Shown here piece by piece: positions 1-7,819 of a DNA stretch of 64,000 nt. Numbering within the stretch: position 1 is the stretch's first letter; every line of letters begins with the position of its first letter. The stretch comes from Bacteroides sp. CAG:530. Lineage in GTDB: Bacteria > Bacteroidota > Bacteroidia > Bacteroidales > Bacteroidaceae. The stretch is from the NCBI GenBank assembly GCA_000434735.1, contig FR881275.1, positions 77,014 through 141,013 on the forward strand, written 5' to 3'. The position numbers were made by a program, and so were the translations under genes. Under the pieces are notes generated by a model that saw nothing but the letters and a program-made list of their open reading frames with translations, did no database searches and was not told the origin of the DNA.

Positions 1-2
1 TG

Positions 3-743
3 TTTGCGCTGAACTACTACGAGCGTCAGGAAGAGGTGAAGCGAATGGTGACTTATAACCGTAGCATCGATGAACTTAACAACCGCCATGTATTGCCCGG
101 ACGTTTGCTCATTACTAATAACGAAGCTTCGCTGAGCGAAGAGCAGGTGAAACGACACTTCGCTTCTATCGATACTGAAACAGAAAAGATAGTGAAAGAG
201 CCTAATAATCCGCTGCATTACTATGCTCGTGCGCTCGATTTCTATCTTGTGCAGGATTTCGACAACGCTCTGCGCGACCTTGACAGTACCATAGTGCGAG
301 ATTCATCGTTCTTCCCCGCATACTTTACACGTGCGGTGATACACTACAAACAGTTAGAGTATCGCAAGCGTCAAAGTAGTGGATACGAAACTGAGACTGC
401 CCCCGAAGGAGAAAAGCCTCAGATACGAATGCTTGATTATGCTACCGTGCGTCGCGATCTGGACGAAGTGATTCGCTTGGCTCCCGACTTTGCGTACGCT
501 TATTATAATCGTGCAAACATATTGGCGGTGATGAAAGACTATCGTGCGGCGTTGGTAGACTATGATAAAGCTATCGAACTTGACGGACGATTAGGCGACG
601 CCTATTATAACCGTGGTCTTACAAATGTATATCTCGGAAATAACCGTGAAGGCATCCGTGACCTCAGTAAGGCGGGCGAGCTGGGTATTTTCTCGGCGTA
701 TAGCGTGATAAAACGATTTACAAGTACGGCAAAAGACGAATAA
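3..743 (+). CDS. TPR-repeat protein, 5' end outside window
   Basis: Only the 3' part of the gene is here. The frame is open to the window edge and the GTG at 36 is an internal codon (the frame upstream reads FALNYYERQEE), so the true start is not visible. The visible part is about 247 codons. It contains tetratricopeptide helix pairs, clearest near the C-terminus where two units in a row carry the YYNRA/YYNRG signature. TPR arrays bind protein partners; nothing here identifies the partner. Bacteroidales have many large TPR proteins and this could be one of them. An 84-bp gap containing a good promoter separates it from thrS, so the two are probably separate transcripts. Confidence 0.8.
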   Translation, partial: FALNYYERQEEVKRMVTYNRSIDELNNRHVLPGRLLITNNEASLSEEQVKRHFASIDTETEKIVKEPNNPLHYYARALDFYLVQDFDNALRDLDSTIVRDSSFFPAYFTRAVIHYKQLEYRKRQSSGYETETAPEGEKPQIRMLDYATVRRDLDEVIRLAPDFAYAYYNRANILAVMKDYRAALVDYDKAIELDGRLGDAYYNRGLTNVYLGNNREGIRDLSKAGELGIFSAYSVIKRFTSTAKDE

Positions 744-755
744 ATTGAATATCCG

Positions 756-785
756 TTTGTTATTCAAAAGTTTTGTGTACATTTG
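756..785 (+). promoter_or_regulatory. Bacteroidetes-type promoter of thrS
   Basis: TTTG at 756-759 and TACATTTG at 778-785, spaced by 18 bp, match the -33/-7 consensus of the primary sigma factor of Bacteroidetes. Transcription would begin near 792, giving a leader of about 36 nt before thrS. Confidence 0.6.
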
Positions 786-827
786 CCACTCGTATAAAAA
801 AAGAAGATTAATACATATTTTGTAATT

Positions 828-2768
828 ATGATTAAGATAACTTTCCCTGATGGCTCCGTTCGTGAATACAACGAAGGAGTTACTGGTCTGCAGATTGCAG
901 AAAGCATCAGTCCCCGTTTGGCTCAAGACGTATTGGCTTGCGGCGTAAACGGCGAGACTATAGATTTAACAAGACCTATCGAAACAGATGCCAATTTTGT
1001 GCTTTACAAATGGGACGATGAAGAAGGTAAACACGCCTTCTGGCATACTAGCGCCCACTTGTTGGCTGAGGCGTTGCAGGAGTTGTACCCTGGAATTCAG
1101 TTTGGTATAGGTCCGGCTATCGAAAACGGATTCTACTACGACGTAGACCCGGGAGAAGCCATAATTAAAGAAAGCGACCTGGCTGCTATCGAAAAGAAGA
1201 TGCAGGAACTGGCTGCCAAGAAAGAACCGTTAGTACGTCAGAGCATCGCTAAAGAAGACGCTCTGAAGATGTTCGGCGAAAGAGGAGAAACTTATAAGTG
1301 TGAGCTTATCTCTGAACTCGAAGACGGACATATCACCACTTATACACAAGGTGCGTTTACCGACTTGTGCCGTGGTCCGCACTTGCCTTCTACAGCTCCT
1401 ATCAAGGCTATCAAGCTGTTGTCTGTAGCCGGAGCTTACTGGAGAGGACATGAAGACCGTAAGCAGATGACACGTATCTATGGTATCACCTTCCCGAAAA
1501 AGAAGATGCTCGATGAGTATCTCGTAATGTTGGAAGAAGCCAAGAAACGCGACCATCGTAAGATTGGTAAGGAAATGGACTTGTTCATGTTCTCTGATAC
1601 CGTAGGTAAGGGACTTCCTATGTGGCTTCCTAAGGGTACTGCGTTGCGTCTTCGCTTGCAGAACTTCTTGCGCCGCATTCAGGCTCGTTACGATTATCAG
1701 GAAGTAATGTGTCCGCCTATCGGTAACAAGTTGCTGTACGTTACTTCTGGTCACTACGCTAAATACGGTAAAGACTCATTCCAGCCTATCCACACTCCGG
1801 AAGAAGGCGAAGAGTACTTCCTTAAACCGATGAACTGCCCTCACCACTGTATGATTTACAAGAACTCTCCACGTTCATACCGCGACCTGCCGTTGCGTAT
1901 AGCTGAGTTCGGTACCGTATGTCGTTACGAACAGAGCGGTGAGTTGCACGGATTGACTCGTGTACGTAGCTTTACACAGGATGACGCACACCTTTTCTGT
2001 CGTCCAGACCAGGTTAAGGATGAATTCCTTCGCGTTATGGATATCATCTCTATCGTGTTCAAGAGCATGAACTTTGAAAATTTTGAAGCTCAGATTTCTT
2101 TGCGCGACAAGACTAACCGTGAGAAATACATCGGTAGCGATGAAAACTGGGAAAGAGCAGAACGCGCTATCGTTGAAGCTTGCGAAGAAAAAGGCTTGAA
2201 AGCAAAAATCGAATACGGTGAAGCAGCATTCTACGGACCTAAGCTCGACTTCATGGTTAAAGACGCTATCGGTCGTCGTTGGCAGTTGGGTACTATTCAG
2301 GTAGACTATAACTTGCCAGAGCGCTTCCAGTTGGAATACATGGGTTCTGACAACCAGAAACACCGTCCGGTAATGATTCACCGTGCTCCGTTCGGTTCTA
2401 TGGAACGTTTCGTAGCCGTTCTTATCGAGCACACTGCAGGTAAGTTCCCATTGTGGCTTACTCCAGATCAGGTGGCTATCCTGCCTATCTCTGAGAAGTT
2501 CAACGACTATGCCGAAAAGGTGCGCATGGAACTTAAGAAGAACGACATTCGCGCTATCGTAGACGACCGTAACGAAAAGATCGGCCGTAAGATTCGTGAT
2601 AACGAAATGAAGCGTATTCCTTACATGCTTATCGTAGGTGAAAAAGAAGCCGAAAATGGTGAAGTAGCCGTACGTAAGCAGGGTGAAGGCGACAAAGGCA
2701 CGATGAAGATTGAAGATTTTGCAAAAAATATTGCAGAAGAAGTTCATAATATGATAAATAAATGGTAA
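828..2768 (+). CDS. thrS: threonyl-tRNA synthetase
   Basis: Class II aminoacyl-tRNA synthetase that charges tRNA-Thr in the cytoplasm. The 646-residue length is normal. The order is TGS domain (first ~60 residues), the second additional (editing) domain, the class II catalytic core and a C-terminal anticodon-binding domain. The Cys of MNCPHHCMIY and later His residues correspond to the zinc site that selects threonine; motif 2 is seen as FGTVCRYEQSGELHGLTRVR and motif 3 around GSMERF. It heads the conserved cluster thrS-infC-rpmI-rplT. The ATG at 828 lies in an A/T-rich leader, as is usual in this phylum. Confidence 0.98.
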   Translation: MIKITFPDGSVREYNEGVTGLQIAESISPRLAQDVLACGVNGETIDLTRPIETDANFVLYKWDDEEGKHAFWHTSAHLLAEALQELYPGIQFGIGPAIENGFYYDVDPGEAIIKESDLAAIEKKMQELAAKKEPLVRQSIAKEDALKMFGERGETYKCELISELEDGHITTYTQGAFTDLCRGPHLPSTAPIKAIKLLSVAGAYWRGHEDRKQMTRIYGITFPKKKMLDEYLVMLEEAKKRDHRKIGKEMDLFMFSDTVGKGLPMWLPKGTALRLRLQNFLRRIQARYDYQEVMCPPIGNKLLYVTSGHYAKYGKDSFQPIHTPEEGEEYFLKPMNCPHHCMIYKNSPRSYRDLPLRIAEFGTVCRYEQSGELHGLTRVRSFTQDDAHLFCRPDQVKDEFLRVMDIISIVFKSMNFENFEAQISLRDKTNREKYIGSDENWERAERAIVEACEEKGLKAKIEYGEAAFYGPKLDFMVKDAIGRRWQLGTIQVDYNLPERFQLEYMGSDNQKHRPVMIHRAPFGSMERFVAVLIEHTAGKFPLWLTPDQVAILPISEKFNDYAEKVRMELKKNDIRAIVDDRNEKIGRKIRDNEMKRIPYMLIVGEKEAENGEVAVRKQGEGDKGTMKIEDFAKNIAEEVHNMINKW

Positions 2769-2775
2769 CTTTGCC

Positions 2776-2818
2776 CCCGTTTTACGGAATATGGTATTTA
2801 CGTCTTCCGTAAAACGGG
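2776..2818 (+). terminator. 14-bp hairpin between thrS and infC
   Basis: Perfect inverted repeat: CCCGTTTTACGGAA at 2776-2789 pairs with TTCCGTAAAACGGG at 2805-2818, with a 15-nt loop, starting just after the thrS stop codon. There is no T-run after it, so it may be an attenuator, a processing site or an mRNA-stabilising stem and not a full terminator. infC begins 54 nt further on. Confidence 0.5.
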
Positions 2819-2872
2819 TAAACAAATAATCAATAATTAAAAAAGCAACAAACTAGGAAGACCAAGTTTTTA

Positions 2873-3463
2873 ATGAAAAATGACAGTTTAAAAGGGCAGC
2901 ATCGAATCAATGAACAGATTCGCGCCAAAGAAGTCCGCATCGTAGGAGATGATATCGAATCGGCAGTATATCCAATTAGCCAAGCTTTGAAGATGGCAGA
3001 AGAACATGAGGCCGATTTAGTAGAAATTTCACCTAATGCAGTTCCTCCTGTTTGTAGAATTATAGATTATTCAAAGTTCCTTTATCAGCTTAAAAAACGC
3101 GCTAAGGAACAGAAGGCAAAACAGGTTAAGGTTAACGTAAAAGAAATACGTTTCGGGCCTCAAACCGATGAGCACGACTATAACTTCAAACTGAAACATG
3201 CAATGGGATTCCTTCAGGACGGCGATAAGGTGAAAGCCTACGTGTTCTTCAAAGGACGTTCTATCTTGTTTAAGGAACAAGGCGAAGTGCTGTTGCTCCG
3301 TTTCGCTAACGATTTGGAAGAGTATGCTAAGGTAGAGCAGATGCCTTTGCTCGAAGGAAAGAGAATGACTATCTCTTTGGCTCCGAAGAAAGCAGCGGCT
3401 CCTAAGAAACCGGCTGCTCCGTCAGCAAAACCTGCACAGCCTGCAAACAAAACAGAAGAATAA
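2873..3463 (+). CDS. infC: translation initiation factor IF-3
   Basis: Binds the 30S subunit, proofreads the initiation codon and prevents premature 50S joining. The N-terminal domain begins with the family pattern INEQIRAKEVRIVG. It is followed by the lysine-rich linker (KKRAKEQKAKQVKVNVKEIRF) and the C-terminal domain with FKGRSILFKEQG. The last ~25 residues form an Ala/Pro/Lys-rich tail, longer than the E. coli protein (196 versus 180 residues). The start used is an ordinary ATG, unlike the AUU start that gives autoregulation in E. coli. It lies between thrS and rpmI. Confidence 0.96.
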   Translation: MKNDSLKGQHRINEQIRAKEVRIVGDDIESAVYPISQALKMAEEHEADLVEISPNAVPPVCRIIDYSKFLYQLKKRAKEQKAKQVKVNVKEIRFGPQTDEHDYNFKLKHAMGFLQDGDKVKAYVFFKGRSILFKEQGEVLLLRFANDLEEYAKVEQMPLLEGKRMTISLAPKKAAAPKKPAAPSAKPAQPANKTEE

Positions 3464-3532
3464 AGTGTGAGTAACGCGCCGGTATAGTGCGTTGCCACCT
3501 ACGTTTAACAACATAATTAAAAATTTAACAAG

Positions 3533-3730
3533 ATGCCAAAGATCAAGACTAACTCCGGTGCTAAAAAAAGATTCACTCTTACCGGAACGGGTAAAATCAA
3601 AAGAAAGCACGCTTTTCACAGTCATATTTTGACTAAGAAGACTAAAAAGCAGAAAAGAAACCTTTGCCACTCAGGTTTAGTAGATGCTACTAACATGAAT
3701 GCAGTTAAGGAACTTCTTTGCATGAGATAA
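3533..3730 (+). CDS. rpmI: 50S ribosomal protein L35 (bL35)
   Basis: 65 residues, the normal length for bL35. Very basic, starting MPKIKTNSGAKKRF, with the family segment KIKRKHAFHSHILTKKTKKQKR. Structural protein of the large subunit. It is 69 nt downstream of infC and 107 nt upstream of rplT; the three are co-transcribed in most bacteria. Confidence 0.97.
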   Translation: MPKIKTNSGAKKRFTLTGTGKIKRKHAFHSHILTKKTKKQKRNLCHSGLVDATNMNAVKELLCMR

Positions 3731-3837
3731 TCTTTAAAGAAGAAGCGTAAACGTATCATTTAAATTATTAACCGAATGCTTAGCCTAAAGTCCGGTTGCA
3801 AAACATCGGCGCTATCATTCAAAAAAGAATTAAAACT

Positions 3838-4182
3838 ATGCCAAGATCAGTAAATCATGTTGCTTCTAGAGCAAGAAGAAAGAAAATTTTAGGTTTAACC
3901 AGAGGTTATTTCGGTGCAAGAAAGAATGTTTGGACCGTTGCTAAAAACACTTGGGAAAAGGGTCTTACTTATGCTTACCGCGACCGTAAGAACAAAAAAC
4001 GTAACTTCCGCGCTTTGTGGATTCAGCGTATCAACGCTGCTGCTCGTTTGGAAGGTATGTCTTACTCTAAGTTGATGGGTGCTTTGCACAAAGCAGGTAT
4101 CGAAATCAACCGTAAGGTGTTGGCCGATTTGGCTGTAAACCATCCTGAAGCATTCAAGGCTATCGTTGCTAAAGTAAAGTAA
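3838..4182 (+). CDS. rplT: 50S ribosomal protein L20 (bL20)
   Basis: 114 residues, start MPRSVNHVASRARRKKIL. An upstream in-frame TTG at 3796 would add 14 unconserved residues; the ATG at 3838 matches the family start and was preferred. bL20 is an early 23S rRNA-binding assembly protein. The 107 nt between rpmI and rplT have no clear L20-like mRNA pseudoknot that I can point to. The operon ends here with a hairpin terminator. Confidence 0.97.
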   Translation: MPRSVNHVASRARRKKILGLTRGYFGARKNVWTVAKNTWEKGLTYAYRDRKNKKRNFRALWIQRINAAARLEGMSYSKLMGALHKAGIEINRKVLADLAVNHPEAFKAIVAKVK

Positions 4183-4217
4183 TAGAAGTCTGAAGCGCTC
4201 TTGAAGCGGAAGAAATA

Positions 4218-4262
4218 AAAGGGACATGTGAAGAGGTTTTTCTCTGCGCATGTCCCTTTCTT
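4218..4262 (+). terminator. terminator of thrS-infC-rpmI-rplT
   Basis: AAAGGGACATG (4218-4228) pairs with CATGTCCCTTT (4249-4259), with a 20-nt loop that can extend the stem, followed by a short pyrimidine-rich run. Confidence 0.7.
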
Positions 4263-4326
4263 CATTTACTGCCGCTAATTACGTAGTGTTTTTATAGGTG
4301 TCGGATACAAACGATTCTTTTTTTAT

Positions 4327-4334
4327 TATCTTTG
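4327..4334 (+). promoter_or_regulatory. -7 element before the M23 peptidase gene
   Basis: TATCTTTG fits TAnnTTTG, 49 nt before the ATG. No convincing TTTG at -33 was found. Confidence 0.4.
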
Positions 4335-4382
4335 TTTTTTGATATAAGTAAAACAGAAAATAAGAGACACAATATAAAATCG

Positions 4383-6044
4383 ATGTTAAGAAAGGTATTG
4401 ATGGCACTGGTTTGGGGCGGCGTGTTAAGCGTGCAAGCCCAAGATAGTATCAGTGCGAAATTTTGTTCTCCGTTTGACTTTCCGCTGCAGTTGAGTGCCA
4501 ACTTTGGCGAGCTGCGGCCCAATCATTTTCATAACGGATTAGATATAAAGACACAAGGCGTAGTAGGGAAGCCTATTCATAGTATAGCCGACGGATATGT
4601 GTCGCGTATTCTTGTGCTGCATGGTGGCTACGGTCAGGCGTTGTTCATCACTCATCCCAACGGGTATACTTCGGTATACGGACATGTGGTGTCGTTCGCT
4701 CCGCAGATTCAGAAATATCTCCGCCAGTATCAGTATGAGCACGAAACATTTGTGTGCGATGTGCGTCCGGAAGTAAATCAGATTAAGGTGAAGGCTGGCG
4801 AGATCGTTGCTCTGAGCGGAAATGAGGGCGCATCGGCAGGACCGCATCTGCATCTGGAACTACGACGTAATGACAATGGCGATTATGTAGATCCAATGCC
4901 GTTCTTCAAAGAGCATCTAAAGGATACAAAGGCACCCGTAGCAAGCTTGGTAGGTCTCTATCCGGTGCCGGGCAAAGGGGTGATAGACGGAAGCGGACGT
5001 AAAAAGATTGTGGGCGTTAATGCCCTTGCCCAACGCTTTACTGCATGGGGAGCTATCTATACGGGCATTGCCGCTAAGGATTATATGGACGGTACTGGCA
5101 ACTTCTACGGAGTGCATTCGGTTACGCTTTATGTAGATTCGGTACAGGTGTTCCGTAGCGTTACAGATGAAGTCTCGCCCGACGAAAACCGTATGATAAA
5201 CGGTTTTACTGACTATGAGGAACTGATGAAAAACCGCCGTTTGATAATGCGCTCGCATAAGTTGCCGGGTAACAAGTTACGTTTGCTGCATACCGATGAA
5301 AACCGAGGACTCGTGACGATAGACGAGGAACGCGACTACCGTTTTATGTATGTGCTTGAGGATAATTTCGGCAATCGTAAGAAGTACCGCTTTACGATTC
5401 GTGGCCGTAAGCAGGAGATTCCGGAAATGAAGAATGATAGTTGTAAAATGCTTTGTTGGAACCGGACTAATGTGATACAGGAGCCGGGTATGAAATTTGT
5501 AATTCCTCGCGGAATGTTGTACGACGATGCTCCGCTGCGTACGGCGGTGGCTGGCGACAGCAGTAAATTGTCTTTCGAATATACTTTGGATGCCCGACAT
5601 ACTCCGCTGCACGGCTTTTGTCAGTTGGCTATCGGAATACGTAATGATACATTAGCTGATAAGTCTAAGTATTACATCCGTAATCGTGTAGGTAAATGGA
5701 CTAGCTCGGTAGGAGGAAAGTATGATAACGGATGGATGAAAGCCGACATCCGTCAGTGGGGTAACTTCAGCGTGGCGGTCGATACTATTGCTCCGAGTGT
5801 AACACCGATAGGACAGAACCTTTGGAGAACCCGACGTGATATCCGCTTCCGTGTAAGCGACGGACAGACAGGAATAGCCTCATATAAGGTGCTGATAGAC
5901 GGTAAGTTCGTATTGTTCGCATTGAAGAAAGGAGTACTTATAATACAAGACCCCGATAGAGTAAAGAAGGGAGTACCTCATACGGCAGAAGTGATAGTGG
6001 CCGATAATTGTGGAAATGTAACACGTAAACAATATAAATTTTGA
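4383..6044 (+). CDS. secreted M23-family metallopeptidase
   Basis: 553 residues. A signal peptide (MLRKVLMALVWGGVLSVQAQ) sets the start at the ATG at 4383; a TTG 51 nt upstream would add a non-signal extension. The LytM/M23 zinc site is complete: H50-x3-D54 in FHNGLDI and H155-x-H157 in GPHLHLEL. Such enzymes cut peptide cross-links of peptidoglycan in the periplasm. About 390 residues follow the catalytic domain; they look beta-rich and include repeated DTIAPSVTP-like and 'ADNCGNVTRKQYKF' segments, so probably Ig-like or accessory folds. The C69 dipeptidase gene starts 12 nt downstream and is probably co-transcribed. Confidence 0.88.
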   Translation: MLRKVLMALVWGGVLSVQAQDSISAKFCSPFDFPLQLSANFGELRPNHFHNGLDIKTQGVVGKPIHSIADGYVSRILVLHGGYGQALFITHPNGYTSVYGHVVSFAPQIQKYLRQYQYEHETFVCDVRPEVNQIKVKAGEIVALSGNEGASAGPHLHLELRRNDNGDYVDPMPFFKEHLKDTKAPVASLVGLYPVPGKGVIDGSGRKKIVGVNALAQRFTAWGAIYTGIAAKDYMDGTGNFYGVHSVTLYVDSVQVFRSVTDEVSPDENRMINGFTDYEELMKNRRLIMRSHKLPGNKLRLLHTDENRGLVTIDEERDYRFMYVLEDNFGNRKKYRFTIRGRKQEIPEMKNDSCKMLCWNRTNVIQEPGMKFVIPRGMLYDDAPLRTAVAGDSSKLSFEYTLDARHTPLHGFCQLAIGIRNDTLADKSKYYIRNRVGKWTSSVGGKYDNGWMKADIRQWGNFSVAVDTIAPSVTPIGQNLWRTRRDIRFRVSDGQTGIASYKVLIDGKFVLFALKKGVLIIQDPDRVKKGVPHTAEVIVADNCGNVTRKQYKF

Positions 6045-6055
6045 TTTTTAAAAGT

Positions 6056-7702
6056 ATGATAAAGAAATTCTTTGTTGCCGCTCTTCTGGCAGTGGCATGT
6101 GTGGTGAACGGTTGGGCGTGTACCAACTTGATAGTTGGCAAGAAGGCATCTGCCGACGGGTCTGTAATCGTGTCTTATTCAGCCGACTCATACGGTATGT
6201 TCGGTTTCTTGTGCCATTATCCGGCAGCTACTCACGCAGCAGGAACTATGCGCTCTATCTACGACTGGGATTCGGGTAAGTATCTTGGTCAGATAAAGGA
6301 AGCTCCGCAGACTTATAACGTGATAGGAAACATTAACGAGTTTCAGGTAACCATTGCGGAAACTACATTCGGCGGTCGTGAAGAATTGGTAGATACTACC
6401 GGTATCATGGACTACGGAAGCCTTATCTATGTAGCTTTGCAACGTTCTCGTACAGCTAAAGAAGCCATCAAGGTAATGACCGACTTGGTAAAAGAATACG
6501 GATATTATAGCAGCGGAGAATCATTCACCATTGCCGACCCAAATGAAGTGTGGATTATGGAAATGATTGGTAAAGGTCCGGGCGTGAAAGGTGCAGTATG
6601 GGTAGCAGTACGCATCCCTGACGACTGTATCGCAGCTCATGCTAATCAGAGCCGTATCCATAAATTCAATATGAAGGATAAAGACAACTGCCTCTACGCT
6701 CCCGACGTTATTTCATTCGCTCGTGAGAAAGGCTATTTCAATGGTGTTAATAAAGACTTCAGCTTTGCCGACGCTTACTGTCCGCTTACCTTCTCTGGCT
6801 TGCGTGCCTGCGAAGCTCGTGTATGGAGTTTCTATAACATGTTCAGCAAGACTACCGGACAGGCATATCTTTCTTATATAGAAGCAAAGAGCAAGGAGCC
6901 TATGCCTCTCTATGTAAAACCAGACCGTAAGGTTTCTGTTCGCGACATCCAGAACGCTATGCGCGATCATTATGAAGGTACTGCACTCGATATTACCAAC
7001 GATTTGGGAGCAGGTCCGTTCAAGATGCCTTACCGCTTGTCACCGCTTACTTTCAAGGTAGACGGAAAGACTTATTTCAACGAACGTCCTATCTCTACTC
7101 AGCAGAGTGCGTTCTCTTTCGTATCTCAGATGCGTTCTAACCTGCCCGACGCTATCGGCGGTGTACTTTGGTTCGGCTTGGACGATGCAAACATGACTGT
7201 ATTTACTCCTGTATACTGTAATACAAATAAGGTGCCCGCTCCGTACGCTCAGGGCGAAGGCGACTGTGTCACTTTCTCTTGGAACTCAGCTTTCTGGATT
7301 TACAACTGGGTAGCCGATATGATTCGTCCGCGCTATGACCTGATGATTGGCGATATGCGTAATGTACAGAACGGACTGGAAGATACTTTTGCCAATGCAC
7401 AAGAAGGCATAGAAAGCGCAGCCTTGAAACTCTATGCTCAAGATCAGCAGAAAGCTAAAGATTTCCTTACTGAATATACTTCAATGACAGCTCAGACTAC
7501 TATAGACAGCTGGAAGAAACTCGGCGAGTTCCTTATTGTACGTTATAACGACGGTGTAGTGAAACGCATGAAGGATGGCCGTCTGCAGCGTCCTGAAACC
7601 GGAAACGTAGCTCCGCTAGACCGTCCGGGTTGTCCTGCCGACTTCCTTAAAGAATATGTTAAAGCCACAGGCGATCGTTATTTGACAAAGGAAATGAAAT
7701 AA
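6056..7702 (+). CDS. C69-family dipeptidase, secreted
   Basis: 548 residues. The start at 6056 gives a signal peptide (MIKKFFVAALLAVACVVNGWA) directly followed by Cys22. In the C69 (PepD-like) family that Cys becomes the N-terminal nucleophile after cleavage, as in other Ntn hydrolases; CTNLIVGKKASADGS is the family N-terminus. Signature blocks such as NEFQVTIAETTFGGRE and YGYYSSGESFTIADPNEVW are present. The enzyme would hydrolyse dipeptides in the periplasm, which fits a role beside the M23 hydrolase 12 nt upstream in cell-wall or dietary peptide recycling (inference). Confidence 0.9.
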   Translation: MIKKFFVAALLAVACVVNGWACTNLIVGKKASADGSVIVSYSADSYGMFGFLCHYPAATHAAGTMRSIYDWDSGKYLGQIKEAPQTYNVIGNINEFQVTIAETTFGGREELVDTTGIMDYGSLIYVALQRSRTAKEAIKVMTDLVKEYGYYSSGESFTIADPNEVWIMEMIGKGPGVKGAVWVAVRIPDDCIAAHANQSRIHKFNMKDKDNCLYAPDVISFAREKGYFNGVNKDFSFADAYCPLTFSGLRACEARVWSFYNMFSKTTGQAYLSYIEAKSKEPMPLYVKPDRKVSVRDIQNAMRDHYEGTALDITNDLGAGPFKMPYRLSPLTFKVDGKTYFNERPISTQQSAFSFVSQMRSNLPDAIGGVLWFGLDDANMTVFTPVYCNTNKVPAPYAQGEGDCVTFSWNSAFWIYNWVADMIRPRYDLMIGDMRNVQNGLEDTFANAQEGIESAALKLYAQDQQKAKDFLTEYTSMTAQTTIDSWKKLGEFLIVRYNDGVVKRMKDGRLQRPETGNVAPLDRPGCPADFLKEYVKATGDRYLTKEMK

Positions 7703-7771
7703 AACAGGGCTTTTATTTAGAAAAAGAACAAATAAAACTTCTTCTTATTAGGATAATTAAAAGGGAAGTCC

Positions 7772-7779
7772 TATTTTTG
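7772..7779 (+). promoter_or_regulatory. -7 element before the phosphohexomutase gene
   Basis: TATTTTTG, matching TAnnTTTG, 41 nt before the ATG, in a 117-nt intergenic stretch. A weak TTAG lies at the -33 distance. Confidence 0.4.
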
Positions 7780-7819
7780 AGCGAAGAAAATTAAGATAAT
7801 CATCAAATATATTTTAATT

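Noticed and set aside
1875..2825. 316-codon minus-strand ORF inside thrS
   Set aside because: Exact antisense shadow of a highly conserved gene, with no family motif, no promoter and the codon bias of the opposite strand.
3731..3837. L20-type autoregulatory mRNA site before rplT
   Set aside because: I could not find a convincing rRNA-like pseudoknot or stem in the 107 bp; a covariance search would be needed.
4183..4330. Bacteroidales-1 RNA, an RNA motif often found downstream of rplT
   Set aside because: The motif has its own promoter and terminator. Here only 146 bp follow rplT, with one hairpin and no TAnnTTTG promoter before it, so the stretch is better explained as the operon terminator.
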